Shown one piece after another: positions 31,201-36,568 of a stretch of DNA of 64,000 bases; position 1 is the first letter of the stretch, and the number at the start of each line of letters is the position of its first letter. The DNA lies in NCBI RefSeq assembly GCF_003007785.1, contig NZ_PXOH01000006.1, forward strand, positions 1 through 64,000, read 5' to 3'. The notes beneath the pieces were generated by a model. It made no database searches, was not told the DNA's origin, and saw only the letters and a program-made list of their open reading frames with translations. This stretch comes from Aphanothece hegewaldii CCALA 016 (GTDB lineage: Bacteria > Cyanobacteriota > Cyanobacteriia > Cyanobacteriales > Microcystaceae). Made by a program: the position numbers and the translations under genes.

Positions 31201-31611
31201 GTCGGTAATTCTGGTAATAATACACTGATTGGCAATGGAGGTGATGATATTTTAGTAGGAATGACAGGTAATGATACCCTGACTGGTGGTTCTGGTAAAG
31301 ATAATTTTGTCTTTAATGCTCCGAGTGAAAGAATTGATACCATTACTGATTTTAATGTGGCTAATGATACCATCAGCATTGCTTCTAATGGTTTCGAGGG
31401 TCAGTTATCGGTAGGTAGCTACATTACTACGGCTCAGTTTACGATCGGTACAACTGCCACAACGACCAACCATCGATTTATCTATAATTCTACTAATGGT
31501 GCTTTATTCTTTGACCAAGATGGTAGTAATAATGCTAACGCACCCATTCAATTTGCAACTCTTAATTCTGGATTAGCTATGTCTAATTTAGATATATTTG
31601 TATTAGTTTAA
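13231..31611 (+). CDS. Giant multidomain RTX/VCBS surface or secreted protein (~6,126 aa)
   Basis: One open frame of 18.4 kb. ATG at 13231 is preferred to GTG at 13192 because GAGGGG sits just upstream of it. Domain order by nucleotide: N-terminal domain with EEIGHGIDH (13591-13617); beta-rich repeats to 15700; polyproline spacer (~15718-15735); about 80 RTX nonapeptides GGxGNDxLx (15937-18225); FG-GAP/VCBS units; first SBBP block (19206-20430); VCBS; LamG-like (21370-21960); RTX (22480-23120); PA14-like (23620-24010); VCBS with two PPC-like domains (24700-25580); Fn3 (25915-26235); second SBBP block (26250-27420); VCBS; Fn3; Calx-beta; two CARDB; Calx-beta; PPC-like; Calx-beta (to 30235); RTX with a duplicated module; terminal type I secretion-type tail (31290-31611). 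No Sec signal peptide, consistent with T1SS export. RTX repeats bind Ca2+; LamG and PA14 suggest glycan binding. Likely adhesin, S-layer-like or matrix protein (inference). Confidence 0.93.
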   Translation: MSKANQVDYNFWMTETDLAPSTLKEAFLSVQEQLQIFANSSNFEETIKTSFGNNFQQAEIESIHQAWQTNDFREIPTIAIANSTQLGGAKGVYISETDQIFLAREFINSASLEEIASVLLEEIGHGIDHKINLADTQGDEGELFAALIQGKTLDQATLDRLKQEDDTATVSLNGQIYKIEQSAGNWDLNALKATLTGLDNSLAKLQESLSNQLLNNSFLNDLIGDRLNTNQGIALLDNIRGVIRNVLNTTTLVTPQQLCTNLNTALLNKGLQGINFTFTSQNSTEARYSLNLNSTISNTFNIDTDLGLPRLGFNLNGSVKADVVFNSILNFGINLQNDSFFLDTSNPDELKVSVNVSNQNALSGQLGFLSLNALDSGANKAFKTSLDFKLDLTDSDNRLNLSELNGASFNPSLFGNININPNIKLGSNSLSYLPKFNTDLSFNSSYNFSTQQYNSSGLQFNNVGIDLSSILGPINSYVSKIKAFTDPFKPILDFLNKPLPVLDKFGLQYTILDLIPVLAAASGRKVTINTDFIKSLNTINQIINTLNSIGNTGIVSLGQFNVNASNFDINSLNGLNTSGFINGVNQAQNLFGNATQNNPSTVNIFAGATGGVSFDPVILKNPTSAFGLLLGNPNVDLFNFTLPGYTVSGGGLLTFPIWATPPVSIGFGGEISASISPTIYGYDATGLLKYANTGNYENIFDGLYLNSINKPGFYLDSKLFVDINAGIRGIASVGGEAYIKGDLDFIINDPNLDGKIRWLEFKDNFNKGLSSVFNVSGGVSAGANIYIEYLSFNPGSWLSGDVFERENIVSFGPIPIPGLEFATGPKPTNPPPPPPNLAFLGSGVLKLNVGILAIARTNQKEDVGENYELSGNSAQVTVKGAIQGQYTETFAGVNQVVGNSGLGNDRLIATNLAVSVNFRGGFGDDVLSGGSANDTLSGEDGNDTLTGNAGNDYLSGGDGNNLLEGGDGNDTLNAAGGTDTLRGGNGNDNLIAGIGYDSLSGGLGDDTLDGGNDTDTLQGDDGNDSLIGGSGDDQLFGGVGNDTLLGSFGNDNLSGGDGNDTLEGGLGNDTLSSGLGNNLLKGDEDNDLLISDSGIDSLEGGTGDDTLIAGNAGNLLQGGFGNDSLIGGSGNDTLRGNEGDDILTGGEGINSLDGGDGNDSLVGGNNNDTLIGGTDNDYLVGGEGINSLDGGDGNDYLVGGNNDDTLIGGFGDDVLISNDGLNLLIAGDGNDNLVGNNNKDTLIGDAGNDTLIGQGGNDSLVGGTGTDYLSGDDGIDNLSGGSDNDTLIGGSGDDNLLGDDGDDNLLGGIGQDKLTGSTGNDYLAGDEGNDTLEGGTGFNTLQGGIGNDVLIGGDLSDTLLGGSENDSLKGEGGSDQLYGGFDQDTIEGGLGSDQLYGEEGNDYLLGGADNDTLEGSFGNDTLFGDAGDDKLFGGDLDDKLEGGDGNDELKGDAGNDTVLGNLGQDTIYGGADSDSLVGGNENDTLYGGNNTTDADGNDTLIGGSGLDFLDGDLGDDSLQGEADNDILEGDEGNDTLEGGLGADDLKGGKGNDLLRGHTIVLNTQTPNGDGNDNLDGGEGDDELWGSDGNDTLIGDAGNDTLVGDDTDNPIASTLKGGNDSLEAGAGNDYLYGGIGDDVLKAGSGFDRLYGGIGNDTLYGYKGEPEDPEKDGVVYVLAPGSGTDTIYNFDGKKDVIFLTGGLSFSFIEIAQDIKPDGKIFTKIIDLDTQQILAEFIEITKDQINRSNIDEQNVSPDRLEFQSKKPIYAREETISLVDAQVRDPNGADDLEKIDFWLKNPDGTWRDFRDVGITGVKFGNADWGDFDNDGDLDILVTGYSSAQRADGQGDQIFDLVPVSKLYRFDKPSNQFIEVLDLSNVQASFDLVQGGLPAIAQLFNSTVIWKDINNDGLLDILQTGSIQKGWNAILNIYLQTSTGNFTAPQQLQLQQTASTEVNWFRLNADNTLDLTMGRGIFLLNNTNNVFSITQRLSNAFKQQLGSNQDDISNDLTRDQAGNLYITGYTEGSLDDDTTNPNQGENDAFIAKYAPDGTLLWKHQLGTNNSDSANSITTDGAGNLYITGYTEGSLDDDTTNFNQGGSDAFIAKYAPDGTLLWKHQLGTNTYDFASSITTDGAGNLYITGSTFGSLDDDTTNLNQGGSDAFIAKYSPNGTLLWKHQLGTDYDDFASSITTDGAGNLYITGNTYGSLDDDTTNPNQGGSDAFIAKYGPNGNLLWKHQLGTDYDDSANSITTDGAGNLYITGNTRGSLDDDTTNPNQGGSDVFIAKYAPDGTLLWTRQLGTDGNDYANSITTDAVGNLYITGNTYGSLGGPNQGNLDAFIAKYAPDGTLLWIRQYGTDNYDYASSIIVNEANNLYITGYTEGSLDGTNQGGSDAFLLKIDLGTVTSSEWTDLNGDGIQDRLLQTTYDNQNRGYTRIYQNDNGTLTLLNTNLARVLDGSAVWGDYDKDGQQDDILLTGIDNTTQLTITKIYTFNNTTNAFKEIPLKLAIDANNNGILDGTEANNLTTITGIFKGDIVWADFDKDGKLDILLTGFGDQTRRTADGSRVPVPITKLYRLVDANQGIYFDANIGLSGVANSSVEAKDYDNDGDLDLLITGEDIFVRPESEGNVSIPELEGGNPTTTIYRNDSFNNSGQFTGFKFTNPIFDVNENDRRWAEFVYQFQSSSLQPGVYELKGIASDHGTSGIELVPGYGEDSNSYVAVFDGNDYIQIGDKPELVLTNNFTLEARIKPNSNANYSTEFGGIILNKEDEYEFAIFGDGTLGLAFANTVPGFNWIYTNYFVPTNKFTQITITYESGIIKTYADGVLVHTYNGSGTVGDIGPQWNDFRIGGRQSNPGEYLFQGQIDEVRVWNTVRTSEQIVEAYDTNLVGNEAGLVGYWNFDQNPSSLVEDVSNNNNSGSLIGSTLARTFIGTQKQNIFVIGDKDQNFYNETIIIQDFNPNLDLILLYGNQDDYSLSKEGENTRITHNNSSLNILIVGVILKDKDLSTDLIQGVVIFASAQQDNTETVSFVVTEQGGNGDDYLDPNTNLDPGQTSPDTSKDGTIVDQTQLIESADGLLKILPDVFGALAGGSGNDTLIGSQNKTERLAPNVFVTYLDGGAGNDVLKGSKLNSQTDLLLGWEGDDKLDGLLGRNYLSGGSGNDTLIGNINSDTLEGGAGNDTINGGGNNDGDTVVYSNSPAGVKVNLSLAIASNDGYGGKDTFVAASIENIIGSNFNDSLIGDTQNNQIFGNAGNDTINGDLGNDLLNGDSGNDKLQGGNGFDTLIGGGGKDTLIGGMGVDTYLLYAPLLTLEQAFTALGGDVKNRGTITANGITVSWETFRLWADKSRWNGQVQWQKYQEIGLEPDEQQYNKIGSNPKQGWLRQTIAGTQIIEENSEEDTLIFYADAPLSRTGLNTGRVGFLQTGNDLIIDINKDGVAETDQDLTIKDFFNGNQGGAGSISTLRLLGLEATYYKNKNFIDPVLNRIDRNIDFNWGNGAPNPLGNKTDEFSIIWQGYIKPTVTGVYDIKLDKDLDANARLFIESWKVIGSVRQKILKEIVGGEGFVSLDAGQEHFLRLEYTENTGDAKVQLMWKLNTEPVAAYRPIAEEQLLSPQTITAADILNTNKDLSANFRVDFGQLESKGWRSSSTWGDFNNDRKLDFLLIGQDDYGNGIARVYRNTGTGFTQINLGGFERFDTAIWIDYNNDGYLDILATGVNKNSQNQAEYRVKVLLNQQGPNFVELISNRLSEVYENSIQATATDLDNDGKLDIIITKDNQIKLLFGNGNNQTLNSVVVDASITTVDLNGDGYKEIILTSKNNNQQGQQGGALYGQLTTSDNSINGKYYEEINLSSLISILTDGLVYEISLKSNDFDAYLEIIDPSKNNSVVAFDDDSGEGLNSFLNFTYTSNSFNNFIIRVTTYRSDETGNFELKVKPVINNIAVFQNSNSGQTFTQLTQQQLGITGLDAVAIADYDLDGKSDLLITGQDITRTYINNSSNNDIVFTEAKGYRRKETLTNNKLNPLRTGSYYFAYQLATLVSNPDQEQLIEIRLNSTVFDPYLQIVIPNNVNPNQFELITYDDSNGGGSNSLISFNYTPDFRDAQVWVTTYNPNKTGKFELAVTGVGLPGSINGSAAWGDFNNDGDLDVVLTGTNAEGNFSKVFLNPAIGNTQSKIFVEQSTLLPGLQNGSATWGDYDNDGDLDLFLTGGLGSSGQPFAQLYTNNTYNNGSGTANQRPPKPTGLTQTGTGKGITLAWDSIISATEPQTTYNIRIGTTSEGIDVLSPLADNLGNRKVADIGNAGYEPSKIVHLAKGITYYWSVQSIDNGFLGSPFATEKQFTTNPFSTTLQQQLGTTSLDQAYDLTRDQSGHLYITGRTKGSLGGINEGGFDAFIAKYANDGTLLWTRQLGTPSDDSANSITSDGAGNLYIAGETKGSLENNTNQDNSDAFIAKYANDGSLLWTRQLGTPSDDSANSIISDGAGNLYIAGETKGSLEDTSKGLTDAFIAKYANDGSLLWKRQLGTPGDDFARSITSDGAGNLYIAGETKGSLENNTTQDNSDAFIAKYANDGSLLWTRQLGTASDDTTRSIKSDGAGNLYIAVNTKGSLGGTNQGLTDVFVAKYAIDGTLLWSHQLGTPSDDFANSIITDEAGNLYLTGSTDGSLASPNKGQRDAFVAKYAPDGKLLWTRQLGTSNADASRDIVSDGAGSLFIAGFTDGSLGGTTKGNTDAFLLQIIGPDLVAPVLVTNNTITADYDHDGRLDKAVLAGNTLTISRGTGSGFEAYADQIPLNGTYNTLTHSDVDEDGDLDIILLNTSNGASQTLHNEAARSNQAPLTPILAQSFVNGSNVIFTWSPGSDNLTASDALTYRLTYRTSTNVNQTILISPNPALVPSQTSQVNQKSINTDGKFTWTLNNLAPGTYDWSIQTLDGSLFASPSFTEQSFTILPPPPVLPNINFNSTSFNITEGDLGDKLLEVTLILSQASLETVTVDFSAYKDTTDTASENIDFQPLIGTVTFAPGQTSKTFTIPIKGDILPESTETFTISLQSPSNALINTNKAKVSIQSESNDGVVLLPDLRLTNLVSSSYAIQLQTIDLSWTVRNIGLGGNNSSQYPTYIYLSDDNQLSADDRQLDLIWPSLPNPNETQTLSLPVTIPNNLSGIKYLLVSANPTQDPQETDSSNNILSQPITIVPRLLPDLTFGQVSAPISATVPATIQVIANISNLGQGTALAGWKIQVYLSKDNTLDQDTLLATTESNLPLLSGFETSVTIQVPLPPSGFNTSNLLLVAVPAGTDTDADTRNNTITKAISLQFPTPQVSLSLTPTSTPENSTTNTLVYTFTRNGSLTNPLTVNFNVGGTAQFNTDYTQTGAASFSTTTGSITFAANSATAILTLTPKDDAISEANETVSITLKNNSLYDRLTTTSVIGTISNDDYGIPLNDNFINATVLNNSTLMVLGANVKATKESGETGLFNDLTVNSVWWYWTAPTTKQVTFSTNGSNFDTILGVFTGTTLANLTPVAQNDDGGDGVQSIVTFNAVAGTRYAIAVDGAGGSTGDIVLNLPLLYSLPSLSIADLNVIEGNNTTQAQLTVTLDQASQQTVTVKYTTNNGTAISGSDYTSKSGLLTFNPGETSKTFTIPILGDTLLETEETFTVTLSDATNANIGLVNAEVSIADNDSISGNDTLIGTSENDTLNGGAGDDVLTGGEGNDKLVGGNGSDRLIEIGDVNFILTNSSLTGKGTDTLSTIEEAQLTGGISNNTLDAFGFSGKVTLEGGLGIDILIGGANDDTYIVDSTTDTITESAGRGNDTVNSSVTFSLANLANVENINLLGTEPLSAIGNNSQNKLIGNLGNNRLTGAQGNDILDGSGGTDTLVESGNVNFVLTNVQLTGNGTDTLINIEQAQLTGGAGNNTLNASNFSGSVTLQGGAGIDTLIGGTNDDTYIVDSTTDTITESAGKGNDSIISSVTFSLVNLANVENITLTGNSSIKATGNNNNNLLVGNSGNNTLIGNGGDDILVGMTGNDTLTGGSGKDNFVFNAPSERIDTITDFNVANDTISIASNGFEGQLSVGSYITTAQFTIGTTATTTNHRFIYNSTNGALFFDQDGSNNANAPIQFATLNSGLAMSNLDIFVLV
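15937..18225 (+). repeat. RTX-coding 27-bp repeat array
   Basis: About 2.3 kb of degenerate 27-bp units encoding GGxGNDxLx, each a half-turn of a Ca2+-binding parallel beta roll. A 108-bp (four-unit) block at 16663 recurs almost unchanged at 16771, showing local duplication. Confidence 0.9.
19206..20430 (+). repeat. First SBBP (beta-propeller) repeat block, seven near-identical units
   Basis: Units begin with the codons for the QLGT motif and run through DGAGNLYITG and DAFIAKYAPDG to LLW. The TTGTGG landmark recurs at 19381, 19561, 19741, 19921, 20101 and 20269: period 180 bp, the last interval 168 bp after loss of four codons. Neighbouring units are nearly identical at DNA level, including synonymous sites. 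Confidence 0.9.
26250..27420 (+). repeat. Second SBBP repeat block, about seven units
   Basis: The same family of unit as at 19206-20430 but with periods alternating 171 and 168 bp (landmarks 26419, 26590, 26758, 26929, 27097, 27265). The unit core reads DGAGNLYIAGETKGSLE. The count fits a closed six- to eight-bladed propeller. Confidence 0.88.
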
Positions 31612-32145
31612 TGGGATTATGTTTGGCGAAGTGGGTAGTTTAGCAAAAATGTTAAATTTTAATAACTAACCCTCTTCTGTCACCAAGAAGGAAACCTTGA
31701 TCATTTCTCAATTTTATACCAATTCACTTTTCCAATGCTACAGGTTTTGATCCTCCCGCCTGCGGTTGGGGGGATCGCTAATCAGGATCTGTAGCCAAAT
31801 TTTTTAGAATTGGTTTTAGAACTCTTATGTAGTGCGCGATCGCTTGATTATTTTCTAATTTAAAAAAAACAAGCTAGAAAAAAATCAAATTACTTGAAGC
31901 TAATTATACTTTTTCTTAAAAATTTTATACAGTTTTTCTCTATTTTCCAATTCTATTATTTAATTAAATAAATACCAAATCTATTATTAATAGAAAATAA
32001 GCAATTAATTGTTACTTTTTGTTGTACTATGTATCTTTATTAATAAGGTTTGTAGCGATAATTTATTAATACTTGACTTAGCTAGTCGTCGTCCTTTAGT
32101 GTAATAGTCTGCGCTCTATTAACAAAGTTAATTAGGTAAATATTT
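31612..32145. other. 534-bp gene-free stretch after the RTX gene
   Basis: No supported coding sequence. It holds the palindromic element at 31718-31814 and then about 330 bp of AT-rich DNA, presumably with the promoter of the gene at 32146. I see no other structure. Confidence 0.6.
31718..31814. repeat. MITE-like palindrome with ACCAATTC / GAATTGGT ends
   Basis: ACCAATTC (31718-31725) is matched by GAATTGGT (31807-31814). Inside, GCTACAGG near 31738 faces CTGTAGCC near 31790, and GATCCTCCC faces GGGGGGATC around the centre (31749-31776). It is about 97 bp, non-coding and nearly fully foldable. It differs in sequence from the 12917 element, so it is another family. Confidence 0.65.
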
Positions 32146-33222
32146 ATGATTAATCGTCAAGAACTGAAACAATTACAATCTTTGACCAGTGTACCTGCTC
32201 TCTCTATTTTATTGCCGACACATCGCACTTCACCTGATAATAAACAAGATCCAATCCTCGTAAAAAATTTAGTAAACGAGGCAACAGAACGGCTAAGGGA
32301 AGAATTTTCTAATCGTGAGTTAGCACCATTACTTAATAATTTAGACAAACTGGTTAACGAGATCGATTATCCTCACACTCTTGATGGGTTAGCCCTGTAT
32401 GTTAGCCACGATTTCGCCAAACTCTATTACTTACCTTTTTCTGTACCTGCGCGGGTTATTATCGATCAGACTTTTGCTACACGCGATTTGGTCTATGGAA
32501 TGCACCGATCGCTACGTTATTGGGTCTTATTACTCTCTCAAGCGTCTACTCGCTTATTAGCTGGAACCGCAGAAACATTAGAAGAAGTTCAAGATAAAAA
32601 CTTTCCAATGGAAATGACAGGGCCTGGAGGTACTGCACCCCTTCCCTATCATGCTGATTCTAGCTATCTAGACGATCGCCATCGTCGTTTTTTTCAACAG
32701 GTTGATAGTGCATTGACCTACTATGATGATCAAGAGTTTTTACCGTTGGTTGTAGGAGGAGTTGATCGACAAGTCTCTTTCTTTCAAGAGGTTACACAAT
32801 ATCCTCAATCGATCACAGGTATCATAACCGGAAATTTCGATAAAGCGACCCTCCCTGAATTAGCCCCGCAGGTGTGGTCAGCAATACAACCCGTTCGGGA
32901 AACGCAACGACAAGATGCACTTCAGGAATTAGAGAACGCGGTAAACGCTCAAATGGTCGTTTCTACTATTGGGGAAGTGTGGCGATTAGCTAATGAAGGG
33001 CGCGGAAAATTGCTTTTAGTTGAAAAAAACTATCATGTACCAGCGATCGTCACGGAAGATCAGCACCTTCAGTTAGTCGATGAACCAGGGGGAACCGAGG
33101 TAATGGATGATGCAGTCGATGAAATTATAGAAGCTGTTTTAGCCAAAGGAGGAAATGTTGTTATGGTAGACGATGGGTCATTATCGCTCTATCAACAAAT
33201 TGCTCTAATTTTGCGCTACTGA
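32146..33222 (+). CDS. Bacterial archaeo-eukaryotic release factor-like protein (baeRF3 type)
   Basis: A 358-residue soluble protein. The N-terminal block SVPALSILLPTHRTSPDN, the middle YVSHDFAKLYYLPF and the C-terminal GRGKLLLVEKNYHVPA with GGNVVMVDD fit the baeRF family of eRF1-like proteins. These share the eRF1 domain 2/3 fold and are proposed to act at the ribosome or in stress responses; no role is demonstrated that I can name. It is monocistronic and convergent with the transglutaminase gene with 8 bp between stops. The family call is from recalled motifs. Confidence 0.72.
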   Translation: MINRQELKQLQSLTSVPALSILLPTHRTSPDNKQDPILVKNLVNEATERLREEFSNRELAPLLNNLDKLVNEIDYPHTLDGLALYVSHDFAKLYYLPFSVPARVIIDQTFATRDLVYGMHRSLRYWVLLLSQASTRLLAGTAETLEEVQDKNFPMEMTGPGGTAPLPYHADSSYLDDRHRRFFQQVDSALTYYDDQEFLPLVVGGVDRQVSFFQEVTQYPQSITGIITGNFDKATLPELAPQVWSAIQPVRETQRQDALQELENAVNAQMVVSTIGEVWRLANEGRGKLLLVEKNYHVPAIVTEDQHLQLVDEPGGTEVMDDAVDEIIEAVLAKGGNVVMVDDGSLSLYQQIALILRY

Positions 33223-33230
33223 TACCCAAT

Positions 33231-34148
33231 CTATAACGCTACTGACTTTGATTCAAACTCAGGTAGATTGGCAAGTTTGCGAATCAAGACTTTTACATTC
33301 ATCCCTAAATAGTCTTGAGTCTCACCAAACCAAAAACCAGATAGAGGCATCACTTGGCTAGGATGACGAGCGATCGCTACTGGAATCAAATCAAAACCCG
33401 TTGTAATCTGATTCGTTGGGTCATAATTCCGCCATCCTGCACCAGGTAGATAGACTTGAAGCCAAGCATGGGTTGCACCTGAACCAATCATACCGACCTC
33501 ACCGCCATCTAATGCCCCGTCATAAAGATAACCACTGACAAAGCGACAGGCTAACCCCAGTCGTCGCAAGGATTCAATCATCAGCCAGGCATAATCCCGG
33601 CAGGTTCCCGACTTTAAGCGCAGGGTTTCCCCCGGTGATTGAGTTCCTTCTGTTTCTCGTGATTGATAACTCAAGGTGTTCTTGATCGTATCCATCATCC
33701 TTTGCAACACGTCGAGGGTATGATCTTGGTCACCTGCAACAAAGTATTTAGCCCATGTAGCAACACTGCTATCGGGATCTTCAGCATGAGGACGCATGAA
33801 CACGGAAAGATCGCTCCACTCATCGGGTGTGTACTGCACTGGAATTTCTAAAGCACGAGGATCTAAGGGAAATTCTGCGATCGCTTTTAAGCCAAAATGT
33901 TCAGCCCGTAACCGACAAGTGACGATTAACTCTTTAGCTGGTTCGCTGAATTCCAGTTCCGCTACATTGTTAGAAAGTGTATCCATAATCCATCGAATTT
34001 TACAAGGTACATTAGTTTCTACCAAGTAACTCAAAATCCGCTCACGATGAGTGGCACTGGGCAAAAAGACGGCGCGATGTTTCCCGAAAGTCACTGGATT
34101 ACGATAGCTGTATGTGGTGATATGTTCAAGGTCATAAATAACGCTCAT
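33231..34148 (-). CDS. Transglutaminase-like cysteine peptidase family protein
   Basis: A 305-residue protein with an N-terminal beta-sandwich domain (residues 1-85, starting with HITTYSYRNPVTFGKHR) and a transglutaminase core. The triad is visible: Cys183 in GTCRDYAW, His227 in ATHAWLQVYL and Asp243 in NYDPTN. Family members act as peptidases or amidases and are frequent in bacteria and cyanobacteria; the substrate is unknown. No signal peptide. ATG at 34148 sits at the start of the N-terminal domain. Confidence 0.88.
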   Translation of the reverse strand: MSVIYDLEHITTYSYRNPVTFGKHRAVFLPSATHRERILSYLVETNVPCKIRWIMDTLSNNVAELEFSEPAKELIVTCRLRAEHFGLKAIAEFPLDPRALEIPVQYTPDEWSDLSVFMRPHAEDPDSSVATWAKYFVAGDQDHTLDVLQRMMDTIKNTLSYQSRETEGTQSPGETLRLKSGTCRDYAWLMIESLRRLGLACRFVSGYLYDGALDGGEVGMIGSGATHAWLQVYLPGAGWRNYDPTNQITTGFDLIPVAIARHPSQVMPLSGFWFGETQDYLGMNVKVLIRKLANLPEFESKSVAL

Positions 34149-34407
34149 CGTTACTGTCCCTTATATTTTCTGTACCCATTGAAATTTTACATCCGAGGTA
34201 TTAAAACGACTTTTAAACGCTTACAAAAATTAATTTAAAGTCGCCAAGTATTAACTTTAACAAGGTTTTTGTTGGTTTTATGCTTATTAAATATATACAT
34301 TTCTTATAACTTACATCGTCAGAATAGAGAAATTTATTGATTCAATAACGCCTAAAATAGTTACTCTAAAAATGGTATTGAAAAACTAGAGGATAAAATT
34401 TTAGATT

Positions 34408-35616
34408 ATGGATATCCGTCAATTCAACATACGCCAAACGATTATTGTGGCTATTTTAGTTTTGTATTTCGGTAAATACTTAACCAAACGGATTAAGTTT
34501 TTACAGAACTTTAATATCCCTGATGCTGTCTCAGGCGGTGTATTAGCCTCATTAATTCTTTGGTTCTGTTATGCTGTGTTTAAGTTTCAGATAGAATTCG
34601 ATCTCGATATCCGCAATGCCCTCTTAATTATCTTCTTTACAACCATTGGACTTTCTTCTAAGCTGGAAACGCTGTTGCAAGGTGGAAAACCTCTACTAAT
34701 TTTGTTGACTACTGCTGTAATCTATCTCTTTTTGCAAAATCTGACGGGGATAGGGATTGCTGCATTGATGGGTTTAGATTTGCCAATTGGCTTGATCTCA
34801 GGGTCGGTGTCTCTCAGTGGTGGACTCGGAACGGTGATCGCTTGGTCGCCGATTTTTAGGGACACATACGGAATTACTAATGCTTCAGAAATTGGGATTG
34901 CTAGTGCTACATTAGGTTTGGTTTTAGGTGGTATTGTTGGTGGCCCAGTCGCTAAATTATTGATTGTCAGGAATCAACTTGAATCGAACTATCAAGAAAA
35001 AGAACTAACCATCGGAATCAAGCACGGACAAAAGAATGTAACGATTGATTACAATACTATGCTAAATTCCTTTTTAGTGATAGGTTTTGCGATCGGTTTG
35101 GGAATTGAGCTTAATTATATAGTCGCTGCGATCGGTTTAAGATTACCAGATTTTGTGACCTGTTTATTGGCAGGGATATTCTTGACTAATACAACGCCTT
35201 ATATTTTCAGACGCTTTCCTTGGCCTGCTAATACGCCTTCTCTTGCTTTAATTTCTGATGTCAGTCTTGGTTTGTTTCTAGCGATGTCGTTGATGAGTTT
35301 GCAGTTATGGACATTGGCAGGTATGGGCGGCCCGATCGCTGTTTTGCTGTTGGTACAATTTATAGTTAGTACGCTTTATACGATTTTTGTTGTCTTTCCC
35401 GTCATGGGCAGAACTTATAATGCGGCGGTCATTTCGGCAGGATATTCGGGGTTAACTTTGGGCGCGACACCAACAGCGATCGCTAATATGACTGCTGTTA
35501 CCGAACGATTTGGGGCTTCTCCTCAAGCGTTTATTATTGTGCCTTTAGTGGGAGCTTTTTTTATCGATCTTGCCAATGCCTTTGTTATTCAGAAGTTTCT
35601 AAATTTTCTGAATTAA
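34408..35616 (+). CDS. gltS: Sodium/glutamate symporter
   Basis: A 402-residue inner-membrane carrier with about 10-12 hydrophobic helices in two inverted halves. GltS signatures are FNIPDAVSGGVLASL near residue 35, the first glycine-rich re-entrant region SGSVSLSGGLGTVIAW and the second-half GYSGLTLGATPTAIANM. It imports glutamate with Na+. It appears monocistronic and is divergent from the transglutaminase across 259 bp with no evident regulatory motif. Confidence 0.92.
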   Translation: MDIRQFNIRQTIIVAILVLYFGKYLTKRIKFLQNFNIPDAVSGGVLASLILWFCYAVFKFQIEFDLDIRNALLIIFFTTIGLSSKLETLLQGGKPLLILLTTAVIYLFLQNLTGIGIAALMGLDLPIGLISGSVSLSGGLGTVIAWSPIFRDTYGITNASEIGIASATLGLVLGGIVGGPVAKLLIVRNQLESNYQEKELTIGIKHGQKNVTIDYNTMLNSFLVIGFAIGLGIELNYIVAAIGLRLPDFVTCLLAGIFLTNTTPYIFRRFPWPANTPSLALISDVSLGLFLAMSLMSLQLWTLAGMGGPIAVLLLVQFIVSTLYTIFVVFPVMGRTYNAAVISAGYSGLTLGATPTAIANMTAVTERFGASPQAFIIVPLVGAFFIDLANAFVIQKFLNFLN

Positions 35617-35632
35617 TCATAGTTATAAAAAA

Positions 35633-36568
35633 TTATTTCAGCCAATGAGATAAATCTCTTTGAATTAAATCTTGCAATGAAAGAATATCTTCTCGATAGG
35701 TTTCAATCAGTTGTAAGCGAATTTCTGGAGACATTTGCGGTTTTTCTAAATTATTATTTTGAATCGAAAAATATAAGTAATCGCGCAATTTTTCTGGTAA
35801 CAATGGTCGAATGGCTTGCCGAATCGGTTTTGAAAGGCGAATCAGTTTTTGCACAGATGTGTTTTTTGGAAAACCTGTCACTTGATATTTAGTAGATGTA
35901 TCAGGAACAAAATTACTATCAACGTCTAAAAACTGAAAGATAGATGATAAAGTTTTTTGAGGATGATTCTGGAAATCTTCATAAAGATGAATTTGTATTT
36001 GTTCTCGATCAAAAAGTTGGAAATATTTTTTAAGATATCGATAATAAAATCCTTTATATTGATAAAAAAATAGAGGAGATTCGCCAGCTTGTATCCGTTC
36101 TGGCTCTGCATCTAAAGCTAACTTAAAACATTGAATAGTTTCTTGTCCGTCACGTATGGCATGAAGAAAATTAGAATAAGCTCGCTCTACGGGATGACGA
36201 AGAATAGCAATTAGTTTAACATTCGGAATATGATGTTTAATGCGGGTAGGTGCGAAAAAACTAAATAAATACATAACTGAAGCTTCACCGATCGCTACTT
36301 CATCTTTAACGTTTTGAAATAGTGCTTGATAGCTAGTTAAATCCTGAATCCATTCATTAAGATTATTCTTTAGCCAAGGAATTTCAGGTGCATTAACCGA
36401 ATTATTCTCAGTAGGGGAAGCAAAAAACCTAGGCTCTTTAATCGGACTCATATAAATCTGAGGATGCTGTTTAAGGTAATGATAAAGAGAGGTAGTCCCT
36501 GATTTTGTCGCACCGATGATTAAAAAATTGGGTAACATTTTCTGATACTGTTTATTAAAAAAACTCAA
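35633..36568 (-). CDS. Sulfotransferase (PAPS-dependent, heparan-sulfotransferase-like)
   Basis: A 311-residue soluble enzyme. The 5'-phosphosulfate loop GATKSGTTSLYHYL is at about residues 18-31. KEPRFF follows at about 44, and the 3'-phosphate motif RHPVERAYSNF lies mid-protein. This is the Sulfotransfer_1 / NDST-like family transferring sulfate from PAPS to sugar hydroxyl or amino groups. Its ATG overlaps the stop of the upstream glycosyltransferase by 4 nt (ATGA), so the two are translationally coupled; a glycan acceptor is therefore likely (inference). Confidence 0.88.
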   Translation of the reverse strand: MSFFNKQYQKMLPNFLIIGATKSGTTSLYHYLKQHPQIYMSPIKEPRFFASPTENNSVNAPEIPWLKNNLNEWIQDLTSYQALFQNVKDEVAIGEASVMYLFSFFAPTRIKHHIPNVKLIAILRHPVERAYSNFLHAIRDGQETIQCFKLALDAEPERIQAGESPLFFYQYKGFYYRYLKKYFQLFDREQIQIHLYEDFQNHPQKTLSSIFQFLDVDSNFVPDTSTKYQVTGFPKNTSVQKLIRLSKPIRQAIRPLLPEKLRDYLYFSIQNNNLEKPQMSPEIRLQLIETYREDILSLQDLIQRDLSHWLK

